Below, one piece after another: positions 48,901 to 60,900 of a stretch of DNA of 64,000 bases. The notes beneath the pieces were generated by a model. It searched no databases and was not told where the DNA came from. It worked only from the letters and a program-made list of their open reading frames with translations. The stretch is taken from positions 9,300,001 to 9,364,000 of the forward strand of contig NC_091051.1 in the NCBI RefSeq assembly GCF_963966145.1, read 5' to 3'. Positions within the stretch are counted from its first letter, which is position 1. Each line of letters begins with the position of its first letter. Made by a program: the position numbers and the translations under genes. The stretch is from Tenebrio molitor (taxonomy: Eukaryota; Arthropoda; Insecta; Coleoptera; Tenebrionidae).

Positions 48901-51900
48901 CGCTCGTGCTTTCACTCAAAGGCGTAGTTGTTGTGGTTGAGCTCGTAACTGTGCCAGTCGGAGTGGTAGATTCAATGGAGCTCGAAGTTTCGGCGCTCGT
49001 GCTTTCACTCAAAGGCGTAGTTGTTGTGGTTGAGCTCGTAACTGTGCCAGTCGGAGTGGTAGATTCAGTGGAGCTCGAAGTTTCGACGCTCGTGCTATCA
49101 CTCAAAGGCGTAGTTGTTGTGGTTGAGCTCGTAACTGTGCCAGTCGGAGTGGTAGATTCAGTGGAGCTCGAAGTTTCGGCGCTCGTGCTTTCACTCAAAG
49201 GCGTAGTTGTTGTGGTTGAGCTCGTAACTGTGCCAGTCGGAGTGGTATTTTCAGTGGACCTCGAAGTTTCTACGCTCGTGCTTTCACTCAAAGGCGTAGT
49301 TGTTGTGGTTGAGCTCGTAACTGTGCCAGTCGGAGTGGTAGATTCAATGGAGCTCGAAGTTTCGGCGCTCGTGCTTTCACTCAAAGGCGTAGTTGTTGTG
49401 GTTGAGCTCGTAACTGTGCCAGTCGGAGTGGTAGATTCAGTGGAGCTCGAAGTTTCGACGCTCGTGCTTTCACTCAAAGGCGTAGTTGTTGTGGTTGAGC
49501 TCGTAACTGTGCCAGTGGGAGTGGTAGATTCAGTGGAGCTCGAAGTTTCGGCGCTCGTGCTTTCACTCAAAGGCGTAGTTGTTGTGGTTGAGCTCGTAAC
49601 TGTGCCAGTTGGAGTGGTGGATTCAGTAGAGCTCGAAGTTTCGACGCTCGTGCTTTCACTCAAAGGCGTAGTTGTTGTGGTTGAGCTTGTAACTGTGCCA
49701 GTGGGAGGGGTAGATTCTGTGGAGCTCGAAGTTTCGGTGCTTGTGCTTTCACTAGAAGGCATGGTGGTTGTGGTTGAGCTCGTAACTGTGCCAGTGGGAG
49801 TGGTAGATTCAGTGGAGCTCGAAGTTTCGGCGCTCGTGCTTTCACTCAAAGGCGTAGTTGTTGTGGTTGAGCTCGTAACTGTGCCAGTCGGAGTGGTAGA
49901 TTCAGTGGAGCTCGAAGTTTCGACGCTCGTGCTTTCACTCAAAGGCGTAGTTGTTGTGGTTGAGCTCATAACTGTGCCAGTCGGAGTGGTAGATTCAGTG
50001 GAGCTCGAAGTTTCGACGCTCGTGCTTTCACTCAAAGGCGTAGTTGTTGTGGTTGAGGGCGTAACTGTGCCGGTCGGAGTGGTAGATTCAGTGGACCTCG
50101 AAGTTTCGGTGCTCGTGCTTTCACTGAAAGGCGTGGTTGTTGTGGTTGAGCCCGTAACTGTGCCAGTCGGAGTGGTAGATTCAGTGGAGCTCGAAGTTTC
50201 GGTGCTCGTGCTTTCACTGAAAGGCGTGGTTGTTGTGGTTGAGCCCGTAACTGTGCCAGTCGGAGTGGTAGATTCTGTGGAGCTCGAAGTTTCGGCGCTC
50301 GTGCTTTCACTCAAAGGCGTAGTTGTTGTGGTTGAGCTCGTAACTGTGCCAGTCGGAGTGGTAGATTCAGTGGAGCTCGAAGTTTCGACGCTCGTGCTTT
50401 CACTGAAAGGCGTAGTTGTTGTGGTTGAGCTCGTAACTATGCCAGTGGGAGTGGTAGATTCAGTGGAGCTCGAAGTTTCGGCGCTCGTGCTTTCACTCAA
50501 AGGCGTAGTTGTTGTGGTTGAGCTCGTAACTGTGCCAGTCGGAGTGGTAGATTCAATGGAGCTCGAAGTTTCGACGCTCGTGCTTTCACTGAAAGGCGTA
50601 GTTGTTGTGGTTGAGCTCGTAACTGTGCCAGTGGGAGTGGTAGATTCAGTGGAGCTCGAAGTTTCGGCGCTCGTGCTTTCACTCAAAGGCGTAGTTGTTG
50701 TGGTTGAGCTCGTAACTGTGCCAGTGGGAGTGGTAGCTTCAGTCGTGCTCGAAGTTTTGGTGCTTGTGCTTTCACTGGAAGGCATTTTGGTTGTGGTTGA
50801 GCTCGTAACTGTGCCAGTCGGAGTGGTAGATTCAGTGGAGCTCGAAGTTTCGGTGCTCGTGCTTTCACTGAAAGGCGTGGTTGTTGTGGTTGAGCCCGTA
50901 ACTGTGCCAGTCGGAGTGGTAGATTCAGGGGAGCTCGAAGTTTCGGTGCTCGTGCTTTCGCTGAAAGGCGTGGTTGTTGTGGTTGAGCTCGTAACTGTGC
51001 CAGTGGGAGTGGTAGCTTCAGTCGTGCTCGAAGTTTCGGTGCTTGTGCTTTCACTGGAAGGCATGGTGGTTGTGGTTGAGCTCGTAATTGTGCCAGTCGG
51101 AGTGGTAGATTCTGTGGAGCTCGAAGTTTCGGTGCTCGTGCTTTCACTGAAAGGCGTAGTTGTTGTGGTTGAGCTCGTAACTGTGCCAGTCGGAGTGGTA
51201 GATTCAGTGGAGTTCGAAGTTTCGGCGCTCGTGCTTTCACTCAAAGGCGTAGTTGTTGTGGTTGAGCTCGTAACTCTGCCAGTCGGAGTGGTAGATTCAG
51301 TGGAGCTCGAAGTTTCGACGCTCGTGCTTTCACTCAAAGGCGTAGTTGTTGTGGTTGAGCTCGTAACTGTGCCAGTGGGAGTGGTAGATTCAATGGAGCT
51401 CGAAGTTTCGGCGCTCGTGCTTTCACTCAAAGGCGTAGTTGTTGTGGTTGAGCTCGTAACTGTGCCAGTCGGAGTGGTAGATTCAGTGGAGCTCGAAGTT
51501 TCGACGCTCGTGCTTTCACTCAAAGGCGTAGTTGTTGTGGTTGAGCTCGTAACTGTGCCAGTGGGAGTGGTAGATTCAATGGAGCTCGAAGTTTCGGCGC
51601 TCGTGCTTTCACTCAAAGGCGTAGTTGTTGTGGTTGAGCTCGTAACTGTGCCAGTCGGAGTGGTAGATTCAGTGGAGCTCGAAGTTTCGCCGCTCGTGCT
51701 TTCACTCAAAGGCGTAGTTGTTGTGGTTGAGCTCGTAACTGTGCCAGTCGGAGTGGTAGATTCAGTGGAGCTCGAAGTTTCGGTGCTCGTGCTTTCACTG
51801 AAAGGCGTGGTTGTTGTGGTTGAGCTCGTAACTGTGCCAGTGGGAGTGGTAGATTCAGTGGAGCTCGAAGTTTCGGCGCTCGTGCTTTCACTCAAAGGCG

Positions 51901-54900
51901 TAGTTGTTGTGGTTGAGCTCGTAACTGTGCCAGTGGGAGTGGTAGATTCAATGGAGCTCGAAGTTTCGCCGCTCGTGCTTTCACTCAAAGGCGTAGTTGT
52001 TGTGGTTGAGCTCGTAACTGTGCCAGTCGGAGTGGTAGATTCAGTGGAGCTCGAAGTTTCGCCGCTCGTGCTTTCACTCAAAGGCGTAGTTGTTGTGGTT
52101 GAGCTCGTAACTGTGCCAGTCGGAGTGGTAGATTCAGTGGAGCTCGAAGTTTCGCCGCTCGTGCTTTCACTCAAAGGCGTAGTTGTTGTGGTTGAGCTCG
52201 TAACTGTGCCAGTGGGAGTGGTAGATTCAGTGGAGCTCGAAGTTTCGGCGCTCGTGCTTTCACTCAAAGGCGTAGTTGTTGTGGTTGAGCTCGTAACTGT
52301 GCCAGTCGGAGTGGTAGATTCAGTAGAGCTCGAAGTTTCGACGCTCGTGCTTTCACTCAAAGGCGTAGTTGTTGTGGTTGAGCGCGTAACTGTGCCGGTC
52401 GGAGTGGTAGATTCAGTGGAGCTCGAAGTTTCGGTGCTCGTGCTTTCACTGAAAGGCGTAGTTGTTGTGGTTGAGCTCGTAACTGTGCCAGTGGGAGTGG
52501 TAGCTTCAGTCGTGCTCGAAGTTTCGGTGCTTGTGCTTTCACTGGAAGGCATGGTGGTTGTGGTTGAGCTCGTAACTGTGCCAGTCGGAGTGGTAGATTC
52601 AGTGGAGCTCGAAGTTTCGGCGCTCGTGCTTTCACTCAAAGGCGTAGTTGTTGTGGTTGAGCTCGTAACTGTGCCAGTCGGAGTGGTAGATTCAGTGGAG
52701 CTCGAAGTTTCTACGCTCGTGCTTTCACTCAAAGGCGTAGTTGTTGTGGTTGAGCTCGTAACTGTGCCAGTCGGAGTGGTAGATTCAATGGAGCTCGAAG
52801 TTTCGGCGCTCGTGCTTTCACTCAAAGGCGTAGTTGTTGTGGTTGAGCTCGTAACTGTGCCAGTCGGAGTGGTAGATTCAGTGGAGCTCGAAGTTTCGAC
52901 GCTCGTGCTTTCACTGAAAGGCGTGGTTGTTGTGGTTGAGCCCGTAACTGTGCCAGTCGGAGTGGTAGATTCTGTGGAGCTCGAAGTTTCGGCGCTCGTG
53001 CTTTCACTCAAAGGCGTAGTTGTTGTGGTTGAGCTCGTAACTGTGCCAGTCGGAGTGGTAGATTCAGTGGAGCTCGAAGTTTCGCCGCTCGTGCTTTCAC
53101 TCAAAGGCGTAGTTGTTGTGGTTGAGCTCGTAACTGTGCCAGTGGGAGTGGTAGATTCAGTGGAGCTCGAAGTTTCGGCGCTCGTGCTTTCACTCAAAGG
53201 CGTAGTTGTTGTGGTTGAGCTCGTAACTGTGCCAGTCGGAGTGGTAGATTCAGTGGAGCTCGAAGTTTCGACGCTCGTGCTTTCACTCAAAGGCGTAGTT
53301 GTTGTGGTTGAGCGCGTAACTGTGCCGGTCGGAGTGGTAGATTCAGTGGAGCTCGAAGTTTCGGTGCTCGTGCTTTCACTGAAAGGCGTAGTTGTTGTGG
53401 TTGAGCTCGTAACTGTGCCAGTGGGAGTGGTAGCTTCAGTCGTGCTCGAAGTTTCGGTGCTTGTGCTTTCACTGGAAGGCATGGTGGTTGTGGTTGAGCT
53501 CGTAACTGTGCCAGTCGGAGTGGTAGATTCTGTGGAGCTCGAAGTTTCGGTGCTCGTGCTTTCACTGAAAGGCGTAGTTGTTGTGGTTGAGCTCGTAACT
53601 GTGCCAGTGGGAGTGGTAGATTCAGTGGAGCTCGAAGTTTCTACGCTCGTGCTTTCACTCAAAGGCGTAGTTGTTGTGGTTGAGCTCGTAAATGTGCCAG
53701 TCGGAGTGGTAGATTCAATGGAGCTCGAAGTTTCGGCGCTCGTGCTTTCACTCAAAGGCGTAGTTGTTGTGGTTGAGCTCGTAACTGTGCCAGTCGGAGT
53801 GGTAGATTCAGTGGAGCTCGAAGTTTCGACGCTCGTGCTTTCGCTCAAAGGCGTAGTTGTTGTGGTTGAGCTCGTAACTGTGCCAGTGGGAGTGGTAGAT
53901 TCAGTGGAGCTCGAAGTTTCGGCGCTCGTGCTTTCACTCAAAGGCGTAGTTGTTGTGGTTGAGCTCGTAACTGTGCCAGTCGGAGTGGTAGATTCAGTGG
54001 AGCTCGAAGTTTCTACGCTCGTGCTTTCACTCAAAGGCGTAGTTGTTGTGGTTGAGCTCGTAACTGTGCCAGTCGGAGTGGTAGATTCAATGGAGCTCGA
54101 AGTTTCGGCGCTCGTGCTTTCACTCAAAGGCGTAGTTGTTGTGGTTGAGCTCGTAACTGTGCCAGTCGGAGTGGTAGATTCAGTGGAGCTCGAAGTTTCG
54201 ACGCTCGTGCTTTCACTGAAAGGCGTGGTTGTTGTGGTTGAGCCCGTAACTGTGCCAGTCGGAGTGGTAGATTCTGTGGAGCTCGAAGTTTCTACGCTCG
54301 TGCTTTCACTCAAAGGCGTAGTTGTTGTGGTTGAGCTCGTAACTGTGCCAGTCGGAGTGGTAGATTCAATGGAGCTCGAAGTTTCGACGCTCGTGCTTTC
54401 ACTGAAAGGCGTAGTTGTTGTGGTTGAGCTCGTAACTCTGCCAGTGGGAGTGGTAGATTCAGTGGAGCTCGAAGTTTCGGCGCTCGTGCTTTCACTCAAA
54501 GGCGTAGTTGTTGTGGTTGAGCTCGTAACTGTGCCAGTCGGAGTGGCAGATTCAATGGAGCTCGAAGTTTCGACGCTCGTGCTTTCACTGAAAGGCGTAG
54601 TTGTTGTGGTTGAGCTCGTAACTGTGCCAGTGGGAGTGGTAGATTCAGTGGAGCTCGAAGTTTCGGCGCTCGTGCTTTCACTCAAAGGCGTAGTTGTTGT
54701 GGTTGAGCTCGTAACTGTGCCAGTGGGAGTGGTAGCTTCAGTCGTGCTCGAAGTTTTGGTGCTTGTGCTTTCACTGGAAGGCATTGTTGTTGTGGTTGAG
54801 CTCGTAACTGTGCCAGTGGGAGTGGTAGATTCAGTGGAGCTCGAAGTTTCGGTGCTCGTGCTTTCACTGAAAGGCGTGGTTGTTGTGGTTGAGCCCGTAA

Positions 54901-57900
54901 CTGTGCCAGTCGGAGTGGTAGATTCTGTGGAGCTCGAAGTTTCGGTGCTCGTGCTTTCACTGAAAGGCGTGGTTGTTGTGGTTGAGCCCGTAACTGTGCC
55001 AGTCGGAGTGGTAGATTCAGGGGAGCTCGAAGTTTCGACGCTCGTGCTTTCACTGGAAGGCATGGTGGTTGTGGTTGAGCTCGTAACTGTGCCAGTGGGA
55101 GTGGTAGATTCAGTGGAGCTCGAAGTTTCGGTGCTCGTGCTTTCACTGAAAGGCGTGGTTGTTGTGGTTGAGCCCGTAACTGTGCCAGTCGGAGTGATAG
55201 ATTCTGTGGAGCTCGAAGTTTCGGTGCTCGTGCTTTCACTGAAAGGCGGAGTTGTTGTGGTTGAGCTCGTAACTGTGCTAGTGGGAGTGGTAGATTCAGT
55301 GGAGCTCGAAGTTTCGGCGCTCGTGCTTTCACTGAAAGGCGTAGTTGTTGTGGTTGAGCTCGTAACTGTGCCAGTCGGAGTGGTAGATTCAGTGGTGCTC
55401 GAAGTTTCGGTGCTCGTGCTTTCACTGAAAGGCGTGGTTGTTGTGGTTGAGCCCGTAACTGTGCCAGTCGGAGTGGTAGATTCAGGGGAGCTCGAAGTTT
55501 CGACGCTCGTGCTTTCACTGGAAGGCATGGTGGTTGTGGTTGAGCTCGTAACTGTGCCAGTGGGAGTGGTAGATACAGTGGAGCTCGAAGTTTCGGTGCT
55601 CGTGCTTTCACTGAAAGGCGTGGTTGTTGTGGTTGAGCCCGTAACTGTGCCAGTCGGAGTGGTAGATTCTGTGGAGCTCGAAGTTTCGGTGCTCGTGCTT
55701 TCACTGAAAGGCGGAGTTGTTGTGGTTGAGCTCGTAACTGTGCTAGTGGGAGTGGTAGATTCAGTGGAGCTCGAAGTTTCGGCGCTCGTGCTTTCACTCA
55801 AAGGCGTAGTTGTTGTGGTTGAGCTCGTAACTGTGCCAGTGGGAGTGGTAGATTCAGTGGAGCTCGAAGTTTCGGCGCTCGTGCTTTCACTCAAAGGCGT
55901 AGTTGTTGTGGTTGAGCTCGTAACTGTGCCAGTCGGAGTGGTAGATTCAGTGGAGCTCGAAGTTTCGACGCTCGTGCTTTCACTCAAAGGCGTAGTTGTT
56001 GAGGTTGAGCGCGTAACTGTGCCGGTCGGAGTGGTAGATTCAGTGGAGCTCGAAGTTTCGGTGCTCGTGCTTTCACTGAAAGGCGTAGTTGTTGTGGTTG
56101 AGCTCGTAACTGTGCCAGTCGGAGTGGTAGCTTCAGTCGTGCTCGAAGTTTCGGTGCTTGTGCTTTCACTGGAAGGCGTAGTTATTGTGGTTGAGCTCGT
56201 AACTGTGCCAGTCGGAGTGGTAGATTCAGTGGAGCTCGAAGTTTCGCCGCTCGTGCTTTCACTCAAAGGCGTAGTTGTTGTGGTTGAGCTCGTAACTGTG
56301 CCAGTCGGAGTGGTAGATTCAGTGGAGCTCGAAGTTTCGGCGCTCGTGCTTTCACTCAAAGGCGTAGTTGTTGTGGTTGAGCTCGTAACTGTGCCAGTCG
56401 GAGTGGTAGATTCAGTGGAGCTCGAAGTTTCGACGCTCGTGCTTTCACTCAAAGGCGTAGTTGTTGTGGTTGAGCGCGTAACTGTGCCGGTCGGAGTGGT
56501 AGATTCAGTGGAGCTCGAAGTTTCGGTGCTCGTGCTTTCACTGAAAGGCGTAGTTGTTGTGGTTGAGCTCGTAACTGTGCCAGTGGGAGTGGTAGCTTCA
56601 GTCGTGCTCGAAGTTTCGGTGCTTGTGCTTTCACTGGAAGGCATGGTGGTTGTGGTTGAGCTCGTAACTGTGCCAGTCGGAGTGGTAGATTCTGTGGAGC
56701 TCGAAGTTTCGGTGCTCGTGCTTTCACTGAAAGGCGTAGTTGTTGTGGTTGAGCTCGTAACTGTGCCAGTGGGAGTGGTAGATTCAGTGGAGCTCGAAGT
56801 TTCTACGCTCGTGCTTTCACTCAAAGGCGTAGTTGTTGTGGTTGAGCTCGTAACTGTGCCAGTCGGAGTGGTAGATTCAATGGAGCTCGAAGTTTCGGCG
56901 CTCGTGCTTTCACTCAAAGGCGTAGTTGTTGTGGTTGAGCTCGTAACTGTGCCAGTCGGAGTGGTAGATTCAGTGGAGCTCGAAGTTTCGACGCTCGTGC
57001 TTTCACTCAAAGGCGTAGTTGTTGTGGTTGAGCTCGTAACTGTGCCAGTGGGAGTGGTAGATTCAGTGGAGCTCGAAGTTTCGGCGCTCGTGCTTTCACT
57101 CAAAGGCGTAGTTGTTGTGGTTGAGCTCGTAACTGTGCCAGTCGGAGTGGTAGATTCAGTGGAGCTCGAAGTTTCTACGCTCGTGCTTTCACTCAAAGGC
57201 GTAGTTGTTGTGGTTGAGCTCGTAACTGTGCCAGTCGGAGTGGTAGATTCAATGGAGCTCGAAGTTTCGGCGCTCGTGCTTTCACTCAAAGGCGTAGTTG
57301 TTGTGGTTGAGCTCGTAACTGTGCCAGTCGGAGTGGTAGATTCAGTGGAGCTCGAAGTTTCGACGCTCGTGCTTTCACTGAAAGGCGTGGTTGTTGTGGT
57401 TGAGCCCGTAACTGTGCCAGTCGGAGTGGTAGATTCTGTGGAGCTCGAAGTTTCGGCGCTCGTGCTTTCACTCAAAGGCGTAGTTGTTGTGGTTGAGCTC
57501 GTAACTGTGCCAGTCGGAGTGGTAGATTCAGTGGAGCTCGAAGTTTCGCCGCTCGTGCTTTCACTCAAAGGCGTAGTTGTTGTGGTTGAGCTCGTAACTG
57601 TGCCAGTGGGAGTGGTAGATTCAGTGGAGCTCGAAGTTTCGGCGCTCGTGCTTTCACTCAAAGGCGTAGTTGTTGTGGTTGAGCTCGTAACTGTGCCAGT
57701 CGGAGTGGTAGATTCAGTGGAGCTCGAAGTTTCGACGCTCGTGCTTTCACTCAAAGGCGTAGTTGTTGTGGTTGAGCGCGTAACTGTGCCGGTCGGAGTG
57801 GTAGATTCAGTGGAGCTCGAAGTTTCGGTGCTCGTGCTTTCACTGAAAGGCGTAGTTGTTGTGGTTGAGCTCGTAACAGTGCCAGTGGGAGTGGTAGCTT

Positions 57901-60900
57901 CAGTCGTGCTCGAAGTTTCGGTGCTTGTGCTTTCACTGGAAGGCATGGTGGTTGTGGTTGAGCTCGTAACTGTGCCAGTCGGAGTGGTAGATTCTGTGGA
58001 GCTCGAAGTTTCGGTGCTCGTGCTTTCACTGAAAGGCGTAGTTGTTGTGGTTGAGCTCGTAACTGTGCCAGTGGGAGTGGTAGATTCAGTGGAGCTCGAA
58101 GTTTCTACGCTCGTGCTTTCACTCAAAGGCGTAGTTGTTGTGGTTGAGCTCGTAACTGTGCCAGTCGGAGTGGTAGATTCAATGGAGCTCGAAGTTTCGG
58201 CGCTCGTGCTTTCACTCAAAGGCGTAGTTGTTGTGGTTGAGCTCGTAACTGTGCCAGTCGGAGTGGTAGATTCAGTGGAGCTCGAAGTTTCGACGCTCGT
58301 GCTTTCGCTCAAAGGCGTAGTTGTTGTGGTTGAGCTCGTAACTGTGCCAGTGGGAGTGGTAGATTCAGTGGAGCTCGAAGTTTCGGCGCTCGTGCTTTCA
58401 CTCAAAGGCGTAGTTGTTGTGGTTGAGCTCGTAACTGTGCCAGTCGGAGTGGTAGATTCAGTGGAGCTCGAAGTTTCTACGCTCGTGCTTTCACTCAAAG
58501 GCGTAGTTGTTGTGGTTGAGCTCGTAACTGTGCCAGTCGGAGTGGTAGATTCAATGGAGCTCGAAGTTTCGGCGCTCGTGCTTTCACTCAAAGGCGTAGT
58601 TGTTGTGGTTGAGCTCGTAACTGTGCCAGTCGGAGTGGTAGATTCAGTGGAGCTCGAAGTTTCGACGCTCGTGCTTTCACTGAAAGGCGTGGTTGTTGTG
58701 GTTGAGCCCGTAACTGTGCCAGTCGGAGTGGTAGATTCTGTGGAGCTCGAAGTTTCTACGCTCGTGCTTTCACTCAAAGGCGTAGTTGTTGTGGTTGAGC
58801 TCGTAACTGTGCCAGTCGGAGTGGTAGATTCAATGGAGCTCGAAGTTTCGACGCTCGTGCTTTCACTGAAAGGCGTAGTTGTTGTGGTTGAGCTCGTAAC
58901 TATGCCAGTGGGAGTGGTAGATTCAGTGGAGCTCGAGGTTTCGGCGCTCGTGCTTTCACTCAAAGGCGTAGTTGTTGTGGTTGAGCTCGTAACTGTGCCA
59001 GTCGGAGTGGTAGATTCAATGGAGCTCGAAGTTTCGACGCTCGTGCTTTCACTGAAAGGCGTAGTTGTTGTGGTTGAGCTCGTAACTGTGCCAGTGGGAG
59101 TGGTAGATTCAGTGGAGCTCGAAGTTTCGGCGCTCGTGCTTTCACTGAAAGGCGTAGTTGTTGTGGTTGAGCTCGTAACTGTGCCAGTCGGAGTGGTAGA
59201 TTCAGTGGAGCTCGAAGTTTCGGTGCTCGTGCTTTCACTGAAAGGCGTGGTTGTTGTGGTTGAGCCCGTAACTGTGCCAGTCGGAGTGGTAGATTCAGGG
59301 GAGCTCGAAGTTTCGACGCTCGTGCTTTCACTGGAAGGCATGGTGGTTGTGGTTGAGCTCGTAACTGTGCCAGTGGGAGTGGTAGATACAGTGGAGCTCG
59401 AAGTTTCGGTGCTCGTGCTTTCACTGAAAGGCGTGGTTGTTGTGGTTGAGCCCGTAACTGTGCCAGTCGGAGTGGTAGATTCTGTGGAGCTCGAAGTTTC
59501 GGTGCTCGTGCTTTCACTGAAAGGCGGAGTTGTTGTGGTTGAGCTCGTAACTGTGCTAGTGGGAGTGGTAGATTCAGTGGAGCTCGAAGTTTCGGCGCTC
59601 GTGCTTTCACTCAAAGGCGTAGTTGTTGTGGTTGAGCTCGTAACTGTGCCAGTCGGAGTGGTAGATTCAGTGGAGCTCGAAGTTTCGACGCTCGTGCTTT
59701 CACTCAAAGGCGTAGTTGTTGTGGTTGAGCTCGTAACTGTGCCAGTCGGAGTGGTAGATTCAGTGGAGCTCGAAGTTTCGGTGCTCGTGCTTTCACTGAA
59801 AGGCGTGGTTGTTGTGGTTGAGCCCGTAACTGTGCCAGTCGGAGTGGTAGATTCAGTGGAGCTCGAAGTTTCGGTGCTTGTGCTTTCACTGAAAGGCGTG
59901 GTTGTTGTGGTTGAGCCCGTAACTGTGCCAGTCGGAGTGGTAGATTCTCTGGAGCTCGAAGTTTCGGCGCTCGTGCTTTCACTCAAAGGCGTAGTTGTTG
60001 TGGTTGAGCTCGTAACTGTGCCAGTCGGAGTGGTAGATTCAGTGGAGCTCGAAGTTTCGACGCTCGTGCTTTCACTGAAAGGCGTAGTTGTTGTGGTTGA
60101 GCTCGTAACTATGCCAGTGGGAGTGGTAGATTCAGTGGAGCTCGAAGTTTCGGCGCTCGTGCTTTCACTCAAAGGCGTAGTTGTTGTGGTTGAGCTCGTA
60201 ACTGTGCCAGTCGGAGTGGTAGATTCAATGGAGCTCGAAGTTTCGACGCTCGTGCTTTCACTGAAAGGCGTAGTTGTTGTGGTTGAGCTCGTAACTGTGC
60301 TAGTGGGAGTGGTAGATTCAGTGGAGCTCGAAGTTTCGGCGCTCGTGCTTTCACTGAAAGGCGTAGTTGTTGTGGTTGAGCTCGTAACTGTGCCAGTCGG
60401 AGTGGTAGATTCAGTGGAGCTCGAAGTTTCGGTGCTCGTGCTTTCACTGAAAGGCGTGGTTGTTGTGGTTGAGCCCGTAACTGTGCCAGTCGGAGTGGTA
60501 GATTCAGGGGAGCTCGAAGTTTCGACGCTCGTGCTTTCACTGGAAGGCATGGTGGTTGTGGTTGAGCTCGTAACTGTGCCAGTGGGAGTGGTAGATACAG
60601 TGGAGCTCGAAGTTTCGGTGCTCGTGCTTTCACTGAAAGGCGTGGTTGTTGTGGTTGAGCCCGTAACTGTGCCAGTCGGAGTGGTAGATTCTGTGGAGCT
60701 CGAAGTTTCGGTGCTCGTGCTTTCACTGAAAGGCGGAGTTGTTGTGGTTGAGCTCGTAACTGTGCTAGTGGGAGTGGTAGATTCAGTGGAGCTCGAAGTT
60801 TCGGCGCTCGTGCTTTCACTCAAAGGCGTAGTTGTTGTGGTTGAGCTCGTAACTGTGCCAGTCGGAGTGGTAGATTCAGTGGAGCTCGAAGTTTCGACGC

